A stretch of DNA of 64,000 nt from Cristatella mucedo. Taxonomy: Eukaryota > Bryozoa > Phylactolaemata > Cristatellidae. The stretch lies in contig WPIO01000062.1 of assembly GCA_009760855.2 (NCBI GenBank), forward strand, positions 2,445,001-2,509,000, written 5' to 3'. Below are positions 38,655 to 59,448 of this stretch, piece after piece. Position 1 is the stretch's first letter. Every line of letters begins with the position of its first letter. The notes under the pieces are model-generated. The model made no database searches and had not been told where the DNA came from. It saw only the letters and a list, made by a program, of their open reading frames with translations. The position numbers were made by a program, and so were the translations under genes.

Positions 38655-41160
38655 TAAGTGATATACTACATTTGATAATAAGCCCTTAGCGAACTCAATC
38701 TCTTTCTAGATGCTCTACATTTGCTGCCAACGAAGCACGATCGAATGGTTAGTGGTAGCATGCTCAATAAACAACAACAACGATAGGGTTAGTGGTGAAA
38801 TGCACAGGGTCAGCTAGCAAGTGTGGCTAGTGGCAACTTGCACAGTGTCAACACCCATAAGCACATAAAGGTCGAACCACAGGGACCCACTAAATACTGT
38901 GATAAAACAGATGCGTTTTTTTAGTTTCTTTTTAAATGCGGTCGTCTGGAGATGTGACACAAGTCGGGAGTGAGTTCCAGGCTTTGGGAGCATACGAACT
39001 AAAGGCACGGTATCTAAATGATTTGAGATCTGTGTGAGGTATAGGTGAGCAGTGAGAATTCGAATAGCAGATGGGACGATGCTTAGCGTAGTGGGCAGTA
39101 GATCTGATAGGCAGGCTGGAGCCATAGAATGAACGGACCTAAAAGTAAGTGACAAAACCTTGAAGTCAATGCGTTGCATGACTGGGAGCCACTGCAGATC
39201 AGCGAGAAGTGGTGTGAACTGCTATGTCGAAAACAGACAAGCCTGGTTGCACAGTTCTGCACCAGCTGTAAGCACCTGATTGCACAGGCCTGCAGGCCAG
39301 CAAGCAGGAAGTTGCAGAAGTCAAGACTGGATATCACAAGTGCATGGACCGATTTAGATGTGGTATGCTTATATAAACAAGCCCGAATTTGAGCAACGCT
39401 ATGTGGCTGAAAGTAGGCAGACAGGAGATATGCTGGCAGCACAGTTTGTGAGCGAGCACTAACCTTTCCGATTTCCGAATCACACTTGTTTGCCCATAAC
39501 TAGTAAGCTGGTTTTGTCCTCATTTAACTTAAGAAAATGGGCAGCCATTCATGTGCCGACGTCATCAATGCATGCAGCAAAGGAGTTGAGAAAATTCGAT
39601 GTGCTTAAGGGCTGGGAGAGATCAAAGCAAAGGTACAACTGAGTGTCATCCACATATAAGTGAAAGCCTAGATTGTGCTTGGCAATCACATCGGCAAGAA
39701 GGATAGTATAAACCATGAAAAGAACCGGAACAAGTATACAGCCCTGAGGTACCCCATATTTCAGAGGTTCCTTGGATGATCTTTGTCCATTCACATCTAA
39801 ACTCTTGAGTCTCCCACTAAGATAACAACTGAAACACTGCAGTGCAGTGCCAGTAATGCTCAAGCAAGATAAGAGGCATACAGCAAGATAAGAGGCATAC
39901 ATGCAGCAAGTGAGTTGAGAGAATTTGAGGTGCTCGAAGGGTGGGAGGGATCAAAGCAAAGGTACAACTGAGTGTCATCGACATAGAAGTGAAAGCCTAG
40001 ATGGTGCTTGGCAATCACATCAGCAAGAGGGAGAGTATAGATGGTGAAAAGAGCCGGACCTAGCACGGAGCCCTGAGGTACCCCATATTTCAGAGGTACC
40101 TCGGATGATCTTTGTCCATTCACGTCAATACCCTGGAATCTCCCACTGAGACAGGAACTGAACCATTGCAGAGCAGTGCCAGTGATGCTCAGGCGAGATG
40201 AGAGGCGCTCAAGAAGGACTTGGTGATCGATAGTATCAAAAGCTGCCGAAAGATCGAGCAAAACAAGCAGAGATACTTCACCTGTGTCTGCATTCCTAAG
40301 CAGGTCGTCGTACATCCAAAGCAATGCTGACTATGTGAAGTGATTAGCTCTAAAACCAGACTGTAACTTACCTGCAAGGCTTAAAGTTTTAATATATGAG
40401 TTCAGCCGGTCTGCCATGACTCATTCCAGTGTCTTTGATAGGAATGGTAGAAGGGAGACTAGGCAAAATTTGCTCATTTTCTCTTGGTCTAGTGTTGCTT
40501 TCCTTAGTAGTAGCCTGACTACACCTTTTTGAAAGGTGCTAGTACTTGACATGAGGCTAACGACATATTTATCATGTTAGTTATGCAAGGCAGCAGCAGA
40601 TCTATGCATAGTAGAAGCAAGACAGTGGGATTAGCATCCAAATGACTAGTTTTCATCTTTGATTGGGATGTGACCTTTAGGACGAGGTCACTAGTGACCT
40701 CCATGAATGTAGACTTTGAGGTGCTGCAAAGAATCGAGAGACAGCATTCCAGGGGGTGGCTGCCATCTTACGGATGCACTCCCTGATTTGTCTTTCTTGG
40801 TGACTTAGAAGCTAGAGATGCGATCAGCTAGTTCACCACAGGGATTATTGGGTAAGGAGCTAACATGAGAGCAGTTGAGGAGATGGTTGATCGTCAACAT
40901 CTGCATGTTTGGGTTGTTTATCGGCGATTCAACGATGTTTTTATAGAAGCTAGGCTTCTCCTTTGCTAGAATCGACTGGTATGGTCTTCTGTAGTCCTGA
41001 TATGCCTTTCGATGGCTAGTCAGTCCTGATCTTGTTTATGCTTTTTTAAGCTTCCTCTTAGTAGACCTAGCTAATTTATTGTCTTTGGTAAACCATAGGC
41101 AGTGTGGGCAAGGGCGCACGGTGTCCTTAGTCAGGGGTGCAAACTCGTCGGTCGAGCATG
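38655..41160 (-). mobile_element. CR1/L2-like LINE with duplicated RT core
   Basis: On the minus strand, 5' to 3': FCLVSLLPFLSKTLE, LQSGFRANHFT, SLLVLLDLSAAFDTIDHQVL (RT motif), KYGVPQGSVLGPALF, FYVDDTQLYLCFD (catalytic YVDD). Then a second copy of LSITGTALQ...YVDDTQLYLCFD at 39,549-39,880 follows the first (39,887-40,215). Next come KTSLLVMGKQV, the C-terminal segment (LDFCNFLLAGLQACAIRCLQ), UTR and tail. Stops and shifts are present. The endonuclease region is only weakly recognisable. Confidence 0.9.
39869..39903. repeat. 19-bp tandem duplication at the RT duplication joint
   Basis: cagcaagataagaggcata occurs twice in a row, at the border of the two RT-core copies. Confidence 0.8.
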
Positions 41161-41164
41161 TCAG

Positions 41165-42222
41165 CTAGTGTCGTGTTGTTGCAAACTACTAATGATGACA
41201 GGTAGGAAGGGGGAGGACTCGACTCAAGTGATTCGATCGAGCCCAGCAGCTCACGAGTGACCTCTCGTTAGACGACCACATCAGCTCCACAATCAAGTCT
41301 GCTTGCTTTCAGCTACACAACATTGCTAAAATTCGGCCTTGTTTAGATAAGGATACCACGTCAAAGTTGGTCCATTTGTGACATCCGACATCCTTGACTT
41401 CTGTAACTCACTGCTTGCTGGCCTACCGGCATGTGCAATCAGGCGATTACAGCTGGCACAAAACTCCTCAGCTAGGCTCGTCTGTCGTGAGCGGTGCAGT
41501 TGCGACATCACACGACTTCTTGCTGACCTGCACTGGCTCTCTGTCAAGCAACGGATCGACTTCAAGGTTTTGTAGATCTCTTCTAGGTCACTTCATTCTT
41601 TGGCTCCAGCCTACCTCTCAGATCCACTCCCCCATCAGGCCAAGCATTATAAAAAAATACTGGCTGATTTAACAGCCTCTTTTTGGATAGCGACAGAAGA
41701 GCCTTATGGCTATCACCACTGCACCTTCGAACCCACGACCTCGGGGCTGCGGTCGTAAAAAGCAACCGCCATACCTAGTGAGCCATTACGGCTACCACCT
41801 GCTTGTCGGAATCCAACAGTTTACTAACACCTTGTACAAACCTCAAATCCTTTGGAGACCGTGCATTTTGTTCGTATGCTCCCAAAGCCTGGAACTCCCC
41901 CCCCCCCGACTTGAGTCAGAACATCCCCTGACTTGACCACATTTAAAAAGAACTTAAAAACACACCTATTTAGGACAGCATTTAGTGAGTACCTTTGATT
42001 CGTCCTTGATGTGCTTATGCGTGCTGACACTGCATGCTGCCACTAACCACATTTGCATGCTGACCCTGTGCATGTCACCCCAAACCACGTTATTCGTGTT
42101 GTTTATCAAGCATGACATTACTCACCATTCCACCACGTTTCCTTTTGCATCAAATGTAAAGCGCCTAGAAAGAGATTGAGTTCTCTGAGGGCACTTTAAT
42201 AAGTGCATTATTATTATTTTTA
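41165..42222 (+). mobile_element. CR1/L2-like LINE (plus), split by a SINE
   Basis: SSTIKSACFQLHNIAKIRPC, LDFCNSLLAGLPACAIRRLQ, CDITRLLADLHWLSVKQRID and, after the SINE at 41,646-41,795, the remaining C-terminus, UTR, perfect-type hairpin and (ATT)n. It lies head to head with the minus-strand LINE. Confidence 0.88.
41646..41795 (-). mobile_element. SINE-A inserted in LINE
   Basis: Minus-strand SINE: gcggttgctttttacgacc, gtcgtgggttcgaa, gtggtgatagcc, ctcttctgtcgctat, ttaaatcagcc. It interrupts LINE sequence between aagcattat and accacctgctt, so it is younger than that LINE. Confidence 0.88.
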
Positions 42223-42224
42223 TT

Positions 42225-42662
42225 ACGGTATTCCTGCCGTTAACGTGGAAGCGGAGCCCTAGTTCTCCAGTCAGGGTCTAGGCTCCGGCTTGGGCTCCTC
42301 GTCTTATTTGGGTTGTTCCCCACAGTAGACTTAGGTAGCCTAAGTGAGGGGACGTGTTCCCTCCCGCAAGAGTGCTTGTGTTGTTGAGAGCTTGTGAGGA
42401 GTGTGGAGATAAAACTGAGCTAGACGCGCAGCGACTTTGTGCGCTTGCGAATAAAGCTCAGTAAAATCCCCAGCTTGTCTCGCTTTCCAATTCACGCCTC
42501 GGACTCATGACCACCGTCAGTAACGGTGAGTAGGTTAGCGCCAGAAACGCTCGTTTTGCGGTGGCCTGCTTATTGCGTGTAGGCTGGCAATGAATTCTAT
42601 TAGGCTGTACGTTAGGCCGCTCGCAGAGCTGCAGGCTAAGCCTACTCGGCCGACAAGTTACA
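42225..42662 (+). mobile_element. LTR-B copy 2 (5'-truncated)
   Basis: About 430 bp shared with the end of LTR-B copy 1, including gagataaaactgagc and gcgaataaagctcagtaaaa (polyadenylation-type signal), ending acaagttaca. It begins right at the LINE (ATT)n end. The last bases (gttacaattttatata) are repeated at 42,675-42,692. Confidence 0.6.
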
Positions 42663-42764
42663 ATTTTATATATAAGACGTTACAATTTTATATAGGCAGC
42701 CATCCCTCATGAGTGTTATGCTCGAGGTCTTGCCTAGCCTACTCAAAGCCTGAGCGGATTTCGA

Positions 42765-42955
42765 TAGGCATACGGCAGCCAACAGACTTCATTTCACACA
42801 GCAATGAGAAAATGGTTAGTATAGCTGAGTCAGGAGAGCAGTTGAGGTAGCAAGCAGCGTGGAAATAGCAGAACTGAGGGCACGAGGAGGCTGAAACCAG
42901 TGCAGCAGTTCAGCTAGGTATGAAGGAGCCAAGCCGTAGCATGAGGGGCATCAGT
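42765..42955 (-). mobile_element. LINE 3' fragment (second LINE family)
   Basis: cggcagccaacagacttcat, gagtcaggagagcagttgag and gtgcagcagttcagctaggt match the 55- and 61-kb copies; the central LWNSLP region is missing. 42,960-44,225 shows no gene. Confidence 0.7.
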
Positions 42956-44231
42956 TCAACTCTTGTGTCAAAGAAAAAGACATTTGCATCTTTTCTGCTT
43001 CTTCCTCTTGCTCCAAATGTGCTTCGTTGAAACCTAGAACGTTAGCAGAGCTCCAGTATAACAGTTAATAAGCTCACACTAATCGGCAGAGCAGCAGCCT
43101 ATAAAACTGACACACATTAAGTGGCTTGCTGAAACAACAAGGCAATGCCCGGAGAGTTACCAGGGGGAATGGTCGCACCAGCCACTTTTAGGTGAGATAG
43201 CATATGCTGGTTTATACTGGATCCATTATAGGCTGTTAAATCAGCTGCACTGGCATTGCTTAGGGTCTGAACCCAACATACAAGACTCGGATGAAGCGAC
43301 GATGGGATCTTATACTACTCCTCCCTATATCCGGGAGGGGTAGATAAGTGATTGTGAAGTGTTTAGGGAAATGTTGCTAGAGAGCTCAACTTTGGTTTTG
43401 GAAGGCTAATGAGGATAATAAAAAGCTAACCAACTTCCCCCCAATGTTGAAGGGCTACAACCTCAGTGACACTCAGTAATCAATGCTAAGAAGATTCAGT
43501 TTTGCATCTGATTCATTAAATATGGATATAATCAGGCTGCGGGTGTCAAGTGCTGCTAGGCCTAAATACAGCACACATACAGTAAACCACAAACAGAATC
43601 TCAAGAATTCATAATTAATTAATAATCAGCTATAATTAGCTTCAAATAACTCAAGACGTTTAACGAAACGGAACAGATGACATAAAAATCTGCAAGATGA
43701 AAGACTATAAGCCGGTTAGGCTCTCCTGCCTCTATACCATTGAGACTGTTAAATCAGCTAATAATTTCATAAGGGTCGAGCTGTCATTTTACCATGGGAA
43801 CCGAGCCAGCTAGATCAATAAATTGCTCCAATGCATTGATTCACTCAGTTAATGACTGCATATATCTGCGAGTGCTGATTTTAACGGCAGCAATCAAATC
43901 CTTAGAAATGTATTTATCTGGAAACTTGCCGAGCTTCCAGCATGCTCTCCAGTTGCTCACGGCTAGCAGGGATGACCAGCTTTTAAAAAAGAGAGCTGAA
44001 CTCAGACCTAATGCTGCTTTCCTGAGGCTATAATATCTGGGAACATCTCTTGTAGCAATTCAGTATAACCAAGCGGGGAAACATTGCACACACCACGTCA
44101 GTTACGGCTGGCCGAACAGGCTGGCACATCAGCAGAATATTAAACGACCGACTTTGACTAAATTCAGCCTACCTGCAACCATCGCACATCAGCTTTGTGA
44201 TCGTGGCATTGCCTATTCAGGTTTGTAGTAT

Positions 44232-44964
44232 TGTAACCGGGTTCTAGGGGTCAAAGGCTAATTCCCGCCAAACCTGCCATACTCCGGCCAAGCTGCCGCT
44301 CGCCATGCCGCCGAGCTAGGGTAAGACGAGCGGCCGTCAAGTTAAACATCTTTATAATAACGCATGCGCCAACAACAGCAGGGGAACTAAACAAGTCTAC
44401 AGGGAGGATCCTATACATTATACACTATGGGAGCGCAAGATGACGCAGCAAGCGCGAACAAACGTGTTAGTTGGGGTCAGTCGGCTTCAGCGGTCCTGTC
44501 GTTGTACCGACTCCGAGTCTAACAGTACAAGCGTACGCCGTCCAAAACCCGGCTGGCTGAGTAACTGCTGGCTAGTCCGAGTCGACAACTACCACGGTCG
44601 TAAGCTTCCACCGAAAGACGCCAACACACGGGGGTCACGAACACGCTACACGGGGAACGCGGTATTAACAAGTCAACAACGAGCGAGCTATCCAGCTCCA
44701 CTCGGGCCTTGGGTACTCGTTCCCTTGCGTGCGTGGCAGCATCGCCGGAGCACGCCTGCACAAATCTAGGTGGATAACTCGGCGAGACCGGGAGCCTCCG
44801 ACACCACAACTTACTTGGCCAGCTTCCCGTACCCAAGAGCCCCGGTGACCTCACGTCACCGCATACATCCGGCCATGCCGTAGGGTCCGACCCCGGCCTA
44901 GCCGGTGACCCTAACTCTCACTATAGCCGTGCGGTCCCTGCCAACCGAACCCAGCCTGGGTACA
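44232..44964 (-). mobile_element. Solo LTR, family LTR-A (733 bp, minus)
   Basis: Plus strand begins TGTAACCGGGTTC and ends AGCCTGGGTACA, flanked by gtat (44,228-44,231; 44,965-44,968). More diverged from the 29- and 34-kb copies. 44,970-45,240 shows nothing. Confidence 0.92.
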
Positions 44965-45244
44965 GTATTATCTTTCATCTCACTAATCTCCTACAAGCCA
45001 GTTAGTACGCAAACGAAAGTCAGCTTTTTGGTGGCACTCACGTAGATGCACGTTGCGTGTTTTAAAAACTCATGCAGAAATCTTTAGATTACACCGCATA
45101 CGAAGGATTTCTAAAAGTTGGGGGACTGCTACTACCGGCTTTGTGGCTACTAACCTGGGCATCAAAAGCAGTGTTCATAGCAGAATGCCGTATTAGCTGC
45201 TTAGGTATTGAGTGCGCTATAAACAAAACTCCAGCATAACAACC

Positions 45245-45410
45245 ACAAAATAGGTAAGGCGGATGCTTTTAACGACCTCTTCCCGAGGTCGTGGGTTCGA
45301 ATCCTGTGGTGGGCCGTATCGCAGCTGCAAGCGGTGGTGATAGCCGTCAAGGCTCTTCTGTCGCTATACAAAAATAGGCTGTTAAATCAGCTTGTATTTA
45401 TTTATTTGTG
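45245..45410 (+). mobile_element. SINE-A
   Basis: taaggcggatgcttttaacg, gtgggttcgaatcc (box B), gtggtgatagccgtcaagg, ctcttctgtcgctatac, gctgttaaatcagcttg, T-rich end. 45,420-46,430 has short open frames only. Confidence 0.88.
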
Positions 45411-46609
45411 GAGTTACAGACGGAAATACATCAAATGGGCGCTGCAGCTAAAGGTTAGCATTATGGCCAGTTGCCCCCCCCCCCCGCAGCCATGGAATCC
45501 CCAGCGCTGGTCAGGTAATTTGCTTGGGGTGCGAAAAATGTCGCATCGCCTTCATATTTCACTACAGTATCAGCGGTCAACAACCGCAATATTTATTTAA
45601 AAGACACGATGCAATTTTTCGGCTGTTAAAACGTAAGTTGAAGGGCCCCCAACTTGCACGGCCGTTTTTTTTTATGCGCGTTGACTTGGGGGAAAACCCA
45701 GGGTAACCCTCTCAGTATATATCTGTATATATATCCCAACGTTTGCCCAGTTTCTCTCGTGAGTTTTCCTCTCGTTAGATCGATACGGTACGTAGAGCTA
45801 CGTGTGCAACGATGTTTTTGCGTTTATTTGTGTTACTGCGACATTCCAAACCCTGAACTGTTGAACCGTATGGGCTGCTACTGTGTTCGGCTGTGGCTCC
45901 TGGCTGATGTTGAGCCGGGAGTTTCATCTAAGGGCGAATGATGCAAGACTGTCGCCATATCCACGTCAGGAAAAGACCCGTCACTAATGTAAAATTATGG
46001 CGCAAAATCAGTGTTTATTTAAACGGACTAAGCGGTTGCTCAATGAGTGGAAATAGGACATAATGCCGTCGTGTGTGACGTTTGGGAACCTAGGAGTAGC
46101 GAACGGCTCAGGTCGATGCTCTGCTCTATGGGCACAGGGAAGGCAAACACCCACTGCAACTCTGGCTTTACGACTTGGTTCTGGAAAGACAGCTCGGGGC
46201 TCCAGCATGCTCGGCCGCCTTGGTCGTTTGTGCTGTGTAAGCTTTTCTGAGCACATGACGATAGTTTAAAGGTTCACACAACCGGTGAAAATGGTTATTC
46301 TGTTTTCTCGCAGTATTTCTTTAGGGTGTGAGTTGTTTTGCCCCGAAGCCCCTGAAAATAAGGATTCAGTTTTTATTGGAGATTGTTTACTGTGTGATGG
46401 CTGTTAGCCTGCAGCCATTGTACCTACCCCTTTGCAGCTAGGACTTAGTGCATGCACATTGTAGGAGTAGGGAAATCAGAAGCTTCATTGACTGAAGCTG
46501 CAGCTTTTTCTGACGTACAATTACGTGGTACTGTAGATTGCATAATGTACATGTTATCTACCATATTATGCTTGTTGGCGATGTGCATGTTGCAACTCAC
46601 CATGTGCTC

Positions 46610-46690
46610 ATGCTTCTGTTACAGCATATGCAAAGTTGCTAGAATGTGATTACGTTCTATGAGGGTGCTATGCAAATGTATTATTTTTTT
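46610..46690 (+). repeat. LINE-type 3' tail, variant
   Basis: gcaaagttgctagaatgtga, ttacgttctatgagggtgct and ATT-rich end, closest to the tail at 680-757. It marks a second tail subtype. Confidence 0.5.
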
Positions 46691-46989
46691 GATATTACTA
46701 GATTTGTGTGAGTGTAGTCTTTTACTCATCTTGTTCTGTCATTGCTGTTTTACTAACACGTTTCTCATTTTAAGAGTACCTTACCGAACATCGAGTCTGT
46801 CTTTGTCTGGCGGTTGATCAACCGAACGCACCTAAAAACCTGGCAGGTATAGTGCAGCAATTCCATTCTTTTTTTCCATTTTGTTTTGAATGCGTGCTTA
46901 TGTGCTGTTTTGTTTTTGTTGTACAAACAGTCTACAGTTATTGACTTTATTGACTTTTCATATCAGCACATACAGTGTAGGTAAAGTTG

Positions 46990-47345
46990 TTGTGATGGCA
47001 CACTAGGTAAGGCGGTTGCTTTTCATGACTTCGGTCCCGAGTCGTTGGTTCGAATCCTTCGATGAGCGATCCTGCTGCTGCAAGCTTTAATAATAATAAT
47101 AATACACCTGATAAAGCGCCCTCAGAGAACTCAATCTCCTTCTAGGCGCTTTACATTTGCTGCAAAGGGAAATGCAATTGAATGGTAAGTAAAATCATGC
47201 TTGAAAAACAAACACAATGAATAATATGGTTAGGGGTGACATGCACAGGGTCAGCATGCAACTTTGGTGATAGCCTTTAAGGCACTAATGCTGCTATACA
47301 AAAAGAGGCCGTCAAATCAGCTAGTATTTTTTTCTTCAAGGTTCT
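46990..47345 (+). mobile_element. SINE-A split by a LINE 3' end
   Basis: The SINE head and box B (gttggttcgaatcc) run to about 47,083. A minus-strand LINE tail and UTR fill 47,084-47,267 (aagcgccctcagagaactca, gcgctttacatttgctgc). The SINE resumes as ttggtgatagcc and ends gtcaaatcagctagt. The LINE is thus younger than this SINE. Confidence 0.85.
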
Positions 47346-47404
47346 CTCACTTATAGATGCCACCATCCCCCTTTGGCCTGCTTAGATGCCTCGTAGTTAC
47401 GGCT

Positions 47405-47565
47405 TTACTTGTATCGTACTACCCATTATTTAAGTCGTTCTTCTGGTCCTCTAGGAAACCTCAAATCGTATGGAGACAATGCCTTCATTATGTATTCTCC
47501 CAAAGCCTGGAACTTACTTCCGAGTGACGTCACAGCACTCCCTGATGACTACATTGAAACGAGAA
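47405..47565 (+). mobile_element. CR1/L2-like LINE C-terminal remnant
   Basis: Reads GNLKSYGDNAFIMYSPKAWN LLPSDVTALPDD, the LINE C-terminus (KSFGDRAFSSYAP.AWNSLP). No tail is attached. Confidence 0.75.
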
Positions 47566-47738
47566 TACCGAATTCCTTACTGGGTACAAAAGTAAGCCAA
47601 CCGTTGTGTAACCTAGTCAAGGGGTATGCGCCATTTCCTGGTGACCTCCCCTCGTCCTGGTTACGCTGCCTCCTTGTCACATGGCTGTTGGCAAACGAGC
47701 ATTTGTAGAACGACAGTTTCTTTCCTCTCTTGTTCCTT

Positions 47739-47779
47739 CAAATGTGACTTCGCTGCAAAGTGCAGCAAAGTCACATTTG
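47739..47779. other. 19-bp inverted repeat with 3-nt loop
   Basis: caaatgtgacttcgctgca / aag / tgcagcaaagtcacatttg, one mismatch. Partly paired outer arms (cctctcttgtt ... aacagcaagagg) lengthen it to about 65 nt. No gene is seen from 47,780 to 49,250. Confidence 0.85.
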
Positions 47780-49254
47780 TCAACAGCAAGAGGGGAATCG
47801 GACCATTTTTCTGCAGAACCCTAGTGACAGCACACTAGAGTGGAAACAGGGACTGCTAGGTCTGTCAGCTGCTCTTGTTTACGAGGAAACACCTGCTCAC
47901 CGGTGCCTAACGTGCACCGTGGACTGTCAGTATCGTCAGTAGTGCCCCTACGGTCAACATAAAATGGGGTAGTGAGAGCAAAGCACTGGCTCCAAAGCTC
48001 CTGGACAGGATACATTCGTCTCTTGTTCGTCAGTGGTCTGCCGTGTTGTCCTGAAACGACATAGTTCTGAATGCAAATGCTGAGCGACAGGGACGACTCC
48101 TTGCTGAAGTCACTTCACCTCATCACTTGAAGACTTTCAACCGACTGCCGAAAACCAATTTCTTCTAATCCAGCTTGGTCAAAGGGCAGGCTTTGCCCAG
48201 CTGGTGGTCTCCCAGGGGGAGGGGGAGGGCTATCGGATATCAAACGTCTGGAACTAGTGAAGCCCGCTAGAGTGAATATGTTCCTAATGACTGCTTGGGT
48301 CCCGACTTTAATCATGACAGCTTCTAAACTGTTGTGTACTGTGTCGACCCCTCAGCATTCGGAGCCACTCGAAGAGATCCTCTGCATGCGAACAATGGCT
48401 TTGGAAACCCTTAAACCCAAGAGATTTTAATTATACCAAGTGATCCCTTTTATACTCAGTCTGGTTTTGCTGCTGCAACTGACTGGCTCAATCCATTTAG
48501 CACACGGGTAACACGCGAGTCGTTAAACTATTATCTAATGCAGTTTGCAATATGCTTAATGCCATTTCCTGCTTTTACAAAAATTTTCCTCCTGCGAGAC
48601 CTCAGGAAGAGAAAATATCAACATTCTGAAACCACGTCAGGTTGCAAATGCTAGTCCCTAATGTTTGGAATGAGATGCAACAGCCAAATGACTATTCGAA
48701 AACCTTGATTCTGCCACCTCCTGCTTTAACAGTGATCAGCGCGGACAGTCAGCTCCTTACTTTCTCATTGGCCGACCTAAAGGTGGCCTTTGCTACTAAA
48801 AAAGAAAGTTAAAATATATGCTCTTGCCATTGCAATTGAATGCGCACCACTCTTGAACCATCCAAAGGCTTAGCACTTTGCCCATTTCAGCCTGCTGACT
48901 TCAAACTGCTTTGCTCAGCCATGGGGCCATCTTTGCCAGTCGCTGCCCGAAGCTCGAACTGGCCAGCCGACGACTTGCCATTTGCTGATTAACTCTGCCG
49001 CCTTCATTCGCCTTTCAGTTCCTGTGAGAGCCAGTTGAGCTAGCTTTCCTAGGGGACACTGCCGTGTTTTGTCTAAATGAAATATTCCTGGGCTGTTGCT
49101 AGTCGTTCAAGGCCCTATGATGCATCTGTATTAGGCTTGAACCCCACCAGGCATAGTAAGCCTGGCTTAATTTCACACAGCTCTCATTCCAAGGAGACGA
49201 GCGTTCGTGCTATTTCTAATTTCTATTTTTCAAAGTTGTAGCAACGTCCTCGGT

Positions 49255-49410
49255 CTGAGCCCAGGAGGTAAGGTAGTAGCTCTTCACGACCCAGGTCGCA
49301 GGCTCGAGTCGTGCAGTGGGCGATCCTTTATTTCCCTCAGCAAGTGGTGGTAGTAGCTCTCAAAGGCTCTTACGTCCCACCGTAAATGAGGCTGCTAAAT
49401 CAGCTAAACA
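49255..49410 (+). mobile_element. SINE-A, diverged, 120 bp before TRAF exon a
   Basis: gagcccaggaggtaaggtag, gtcgcaggctcgagtc (decayed box B), gcaagtggtggtagtagc, ggctcttacgtc, gctgctaaatcagc. Confidence 0.75.
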
Positions 49411-49531
49411 AAAATTTGGCTTCTTGCGTGTTGAAAGTCAGCCGATGACATTTCCCCCTCTCTTGGTGCTCGGCACCTTCGTAGTCCTACTGCCTTCGGT
49501 TGTTAAGCCGAAATGCATTTTTTGTTTGTAG

Positions 49532-58373
<8,842 letters not shown>

Positions 58374-59448
58374 GTATCCGTGTTTTGCATTAAGCATGTT
58401 CAAGTGCTTGTTTACAAAGCAATACCCTGTGATTATTACAGACGAGCTTAGCGACCGATGAGAGGGTTATGAGTGCCATAAGAGCTAGATTATGAGCAGC
58501 TCGATATTCGTGTCATTAATGCAAGCATCTTCATGGGAAGTCTGCAGTGATTTTGGAAACCATTCATTGATACTGACCTGTCTACCATATACAGCTAAAA
58601 GGCTAACCGGAATTGGTTCAGTTAAGCAACTGAGGGTTGCCAGGTGGAACTTAATGTGAATGTCCGAGTTTAAAAGACCGATGAGCCTGCTTGCCGCTTG
58701 GTGATTATTTGATGACTCCTACTTGTAATATGGTTATCGTGTTTCCGATTACGCTATAATACGACTTGGACAAGTCGGCTTGAAAAAATCTAAAACTATA
58801 CACTGGTATATCTTGGGCTTTTGCCAGAGTGATGTTATTGGTAGTGCAGATTGTGACTTTTTGCACTAAGGCTGGTTTTGACATGGTACATGTGTCAGGT
58901 CTGCACGTATATACATGTATGTACACGTTGGTGTTGTAGCACTCGAAAGTGCTTATGTCGTTAGCCAAACTGGTGACCTTTTCAGTGGACATTGCATGTG
59001 TGATGGAAATGTAGCCCTTCATGGACCTTATGTTTTTTAAAGAAATCACTGGCATGGTAATCGAGATTTGATCAATCCTTCACGACATCCATCTCGCCGA
59101 ATACAATCAATTAGTTGAAGTGATTGACTGTCCATCAACCGATGGAGAGTCCTAACTCCATCTCCTGCAAACCAGCAAAGGCAGTGCAGCACTCCTTATT
59201 GATGGGCGCGAGCCGTGATGCTGGCCAATCACAGCGAAGGGTTCCTGTTGCTCCTGCGAGCCAGAACCCTGACCGATCGCAGCACAGCGATCTTGTGCGC
59301 TGCAGGCAACTGTTAACATGAACGTCTGCACTTTGATTGGAAAATAAAACGTTGCATAGTGTTTGTTATGATTGGTCTGGAAATTCGTTTGCTGAGTAGC
59401 AAGACTTGCACATGCTACTCTTGCAGAGTAGGCATTAGACACATCTAG

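Noticed and set aside
45463-45512. First exon of the TRAF-like gene (ATG, proline run, gtaatt donor)
   Set aside because: No RING cysteines follow and the link to 49,532 rests on position alone.
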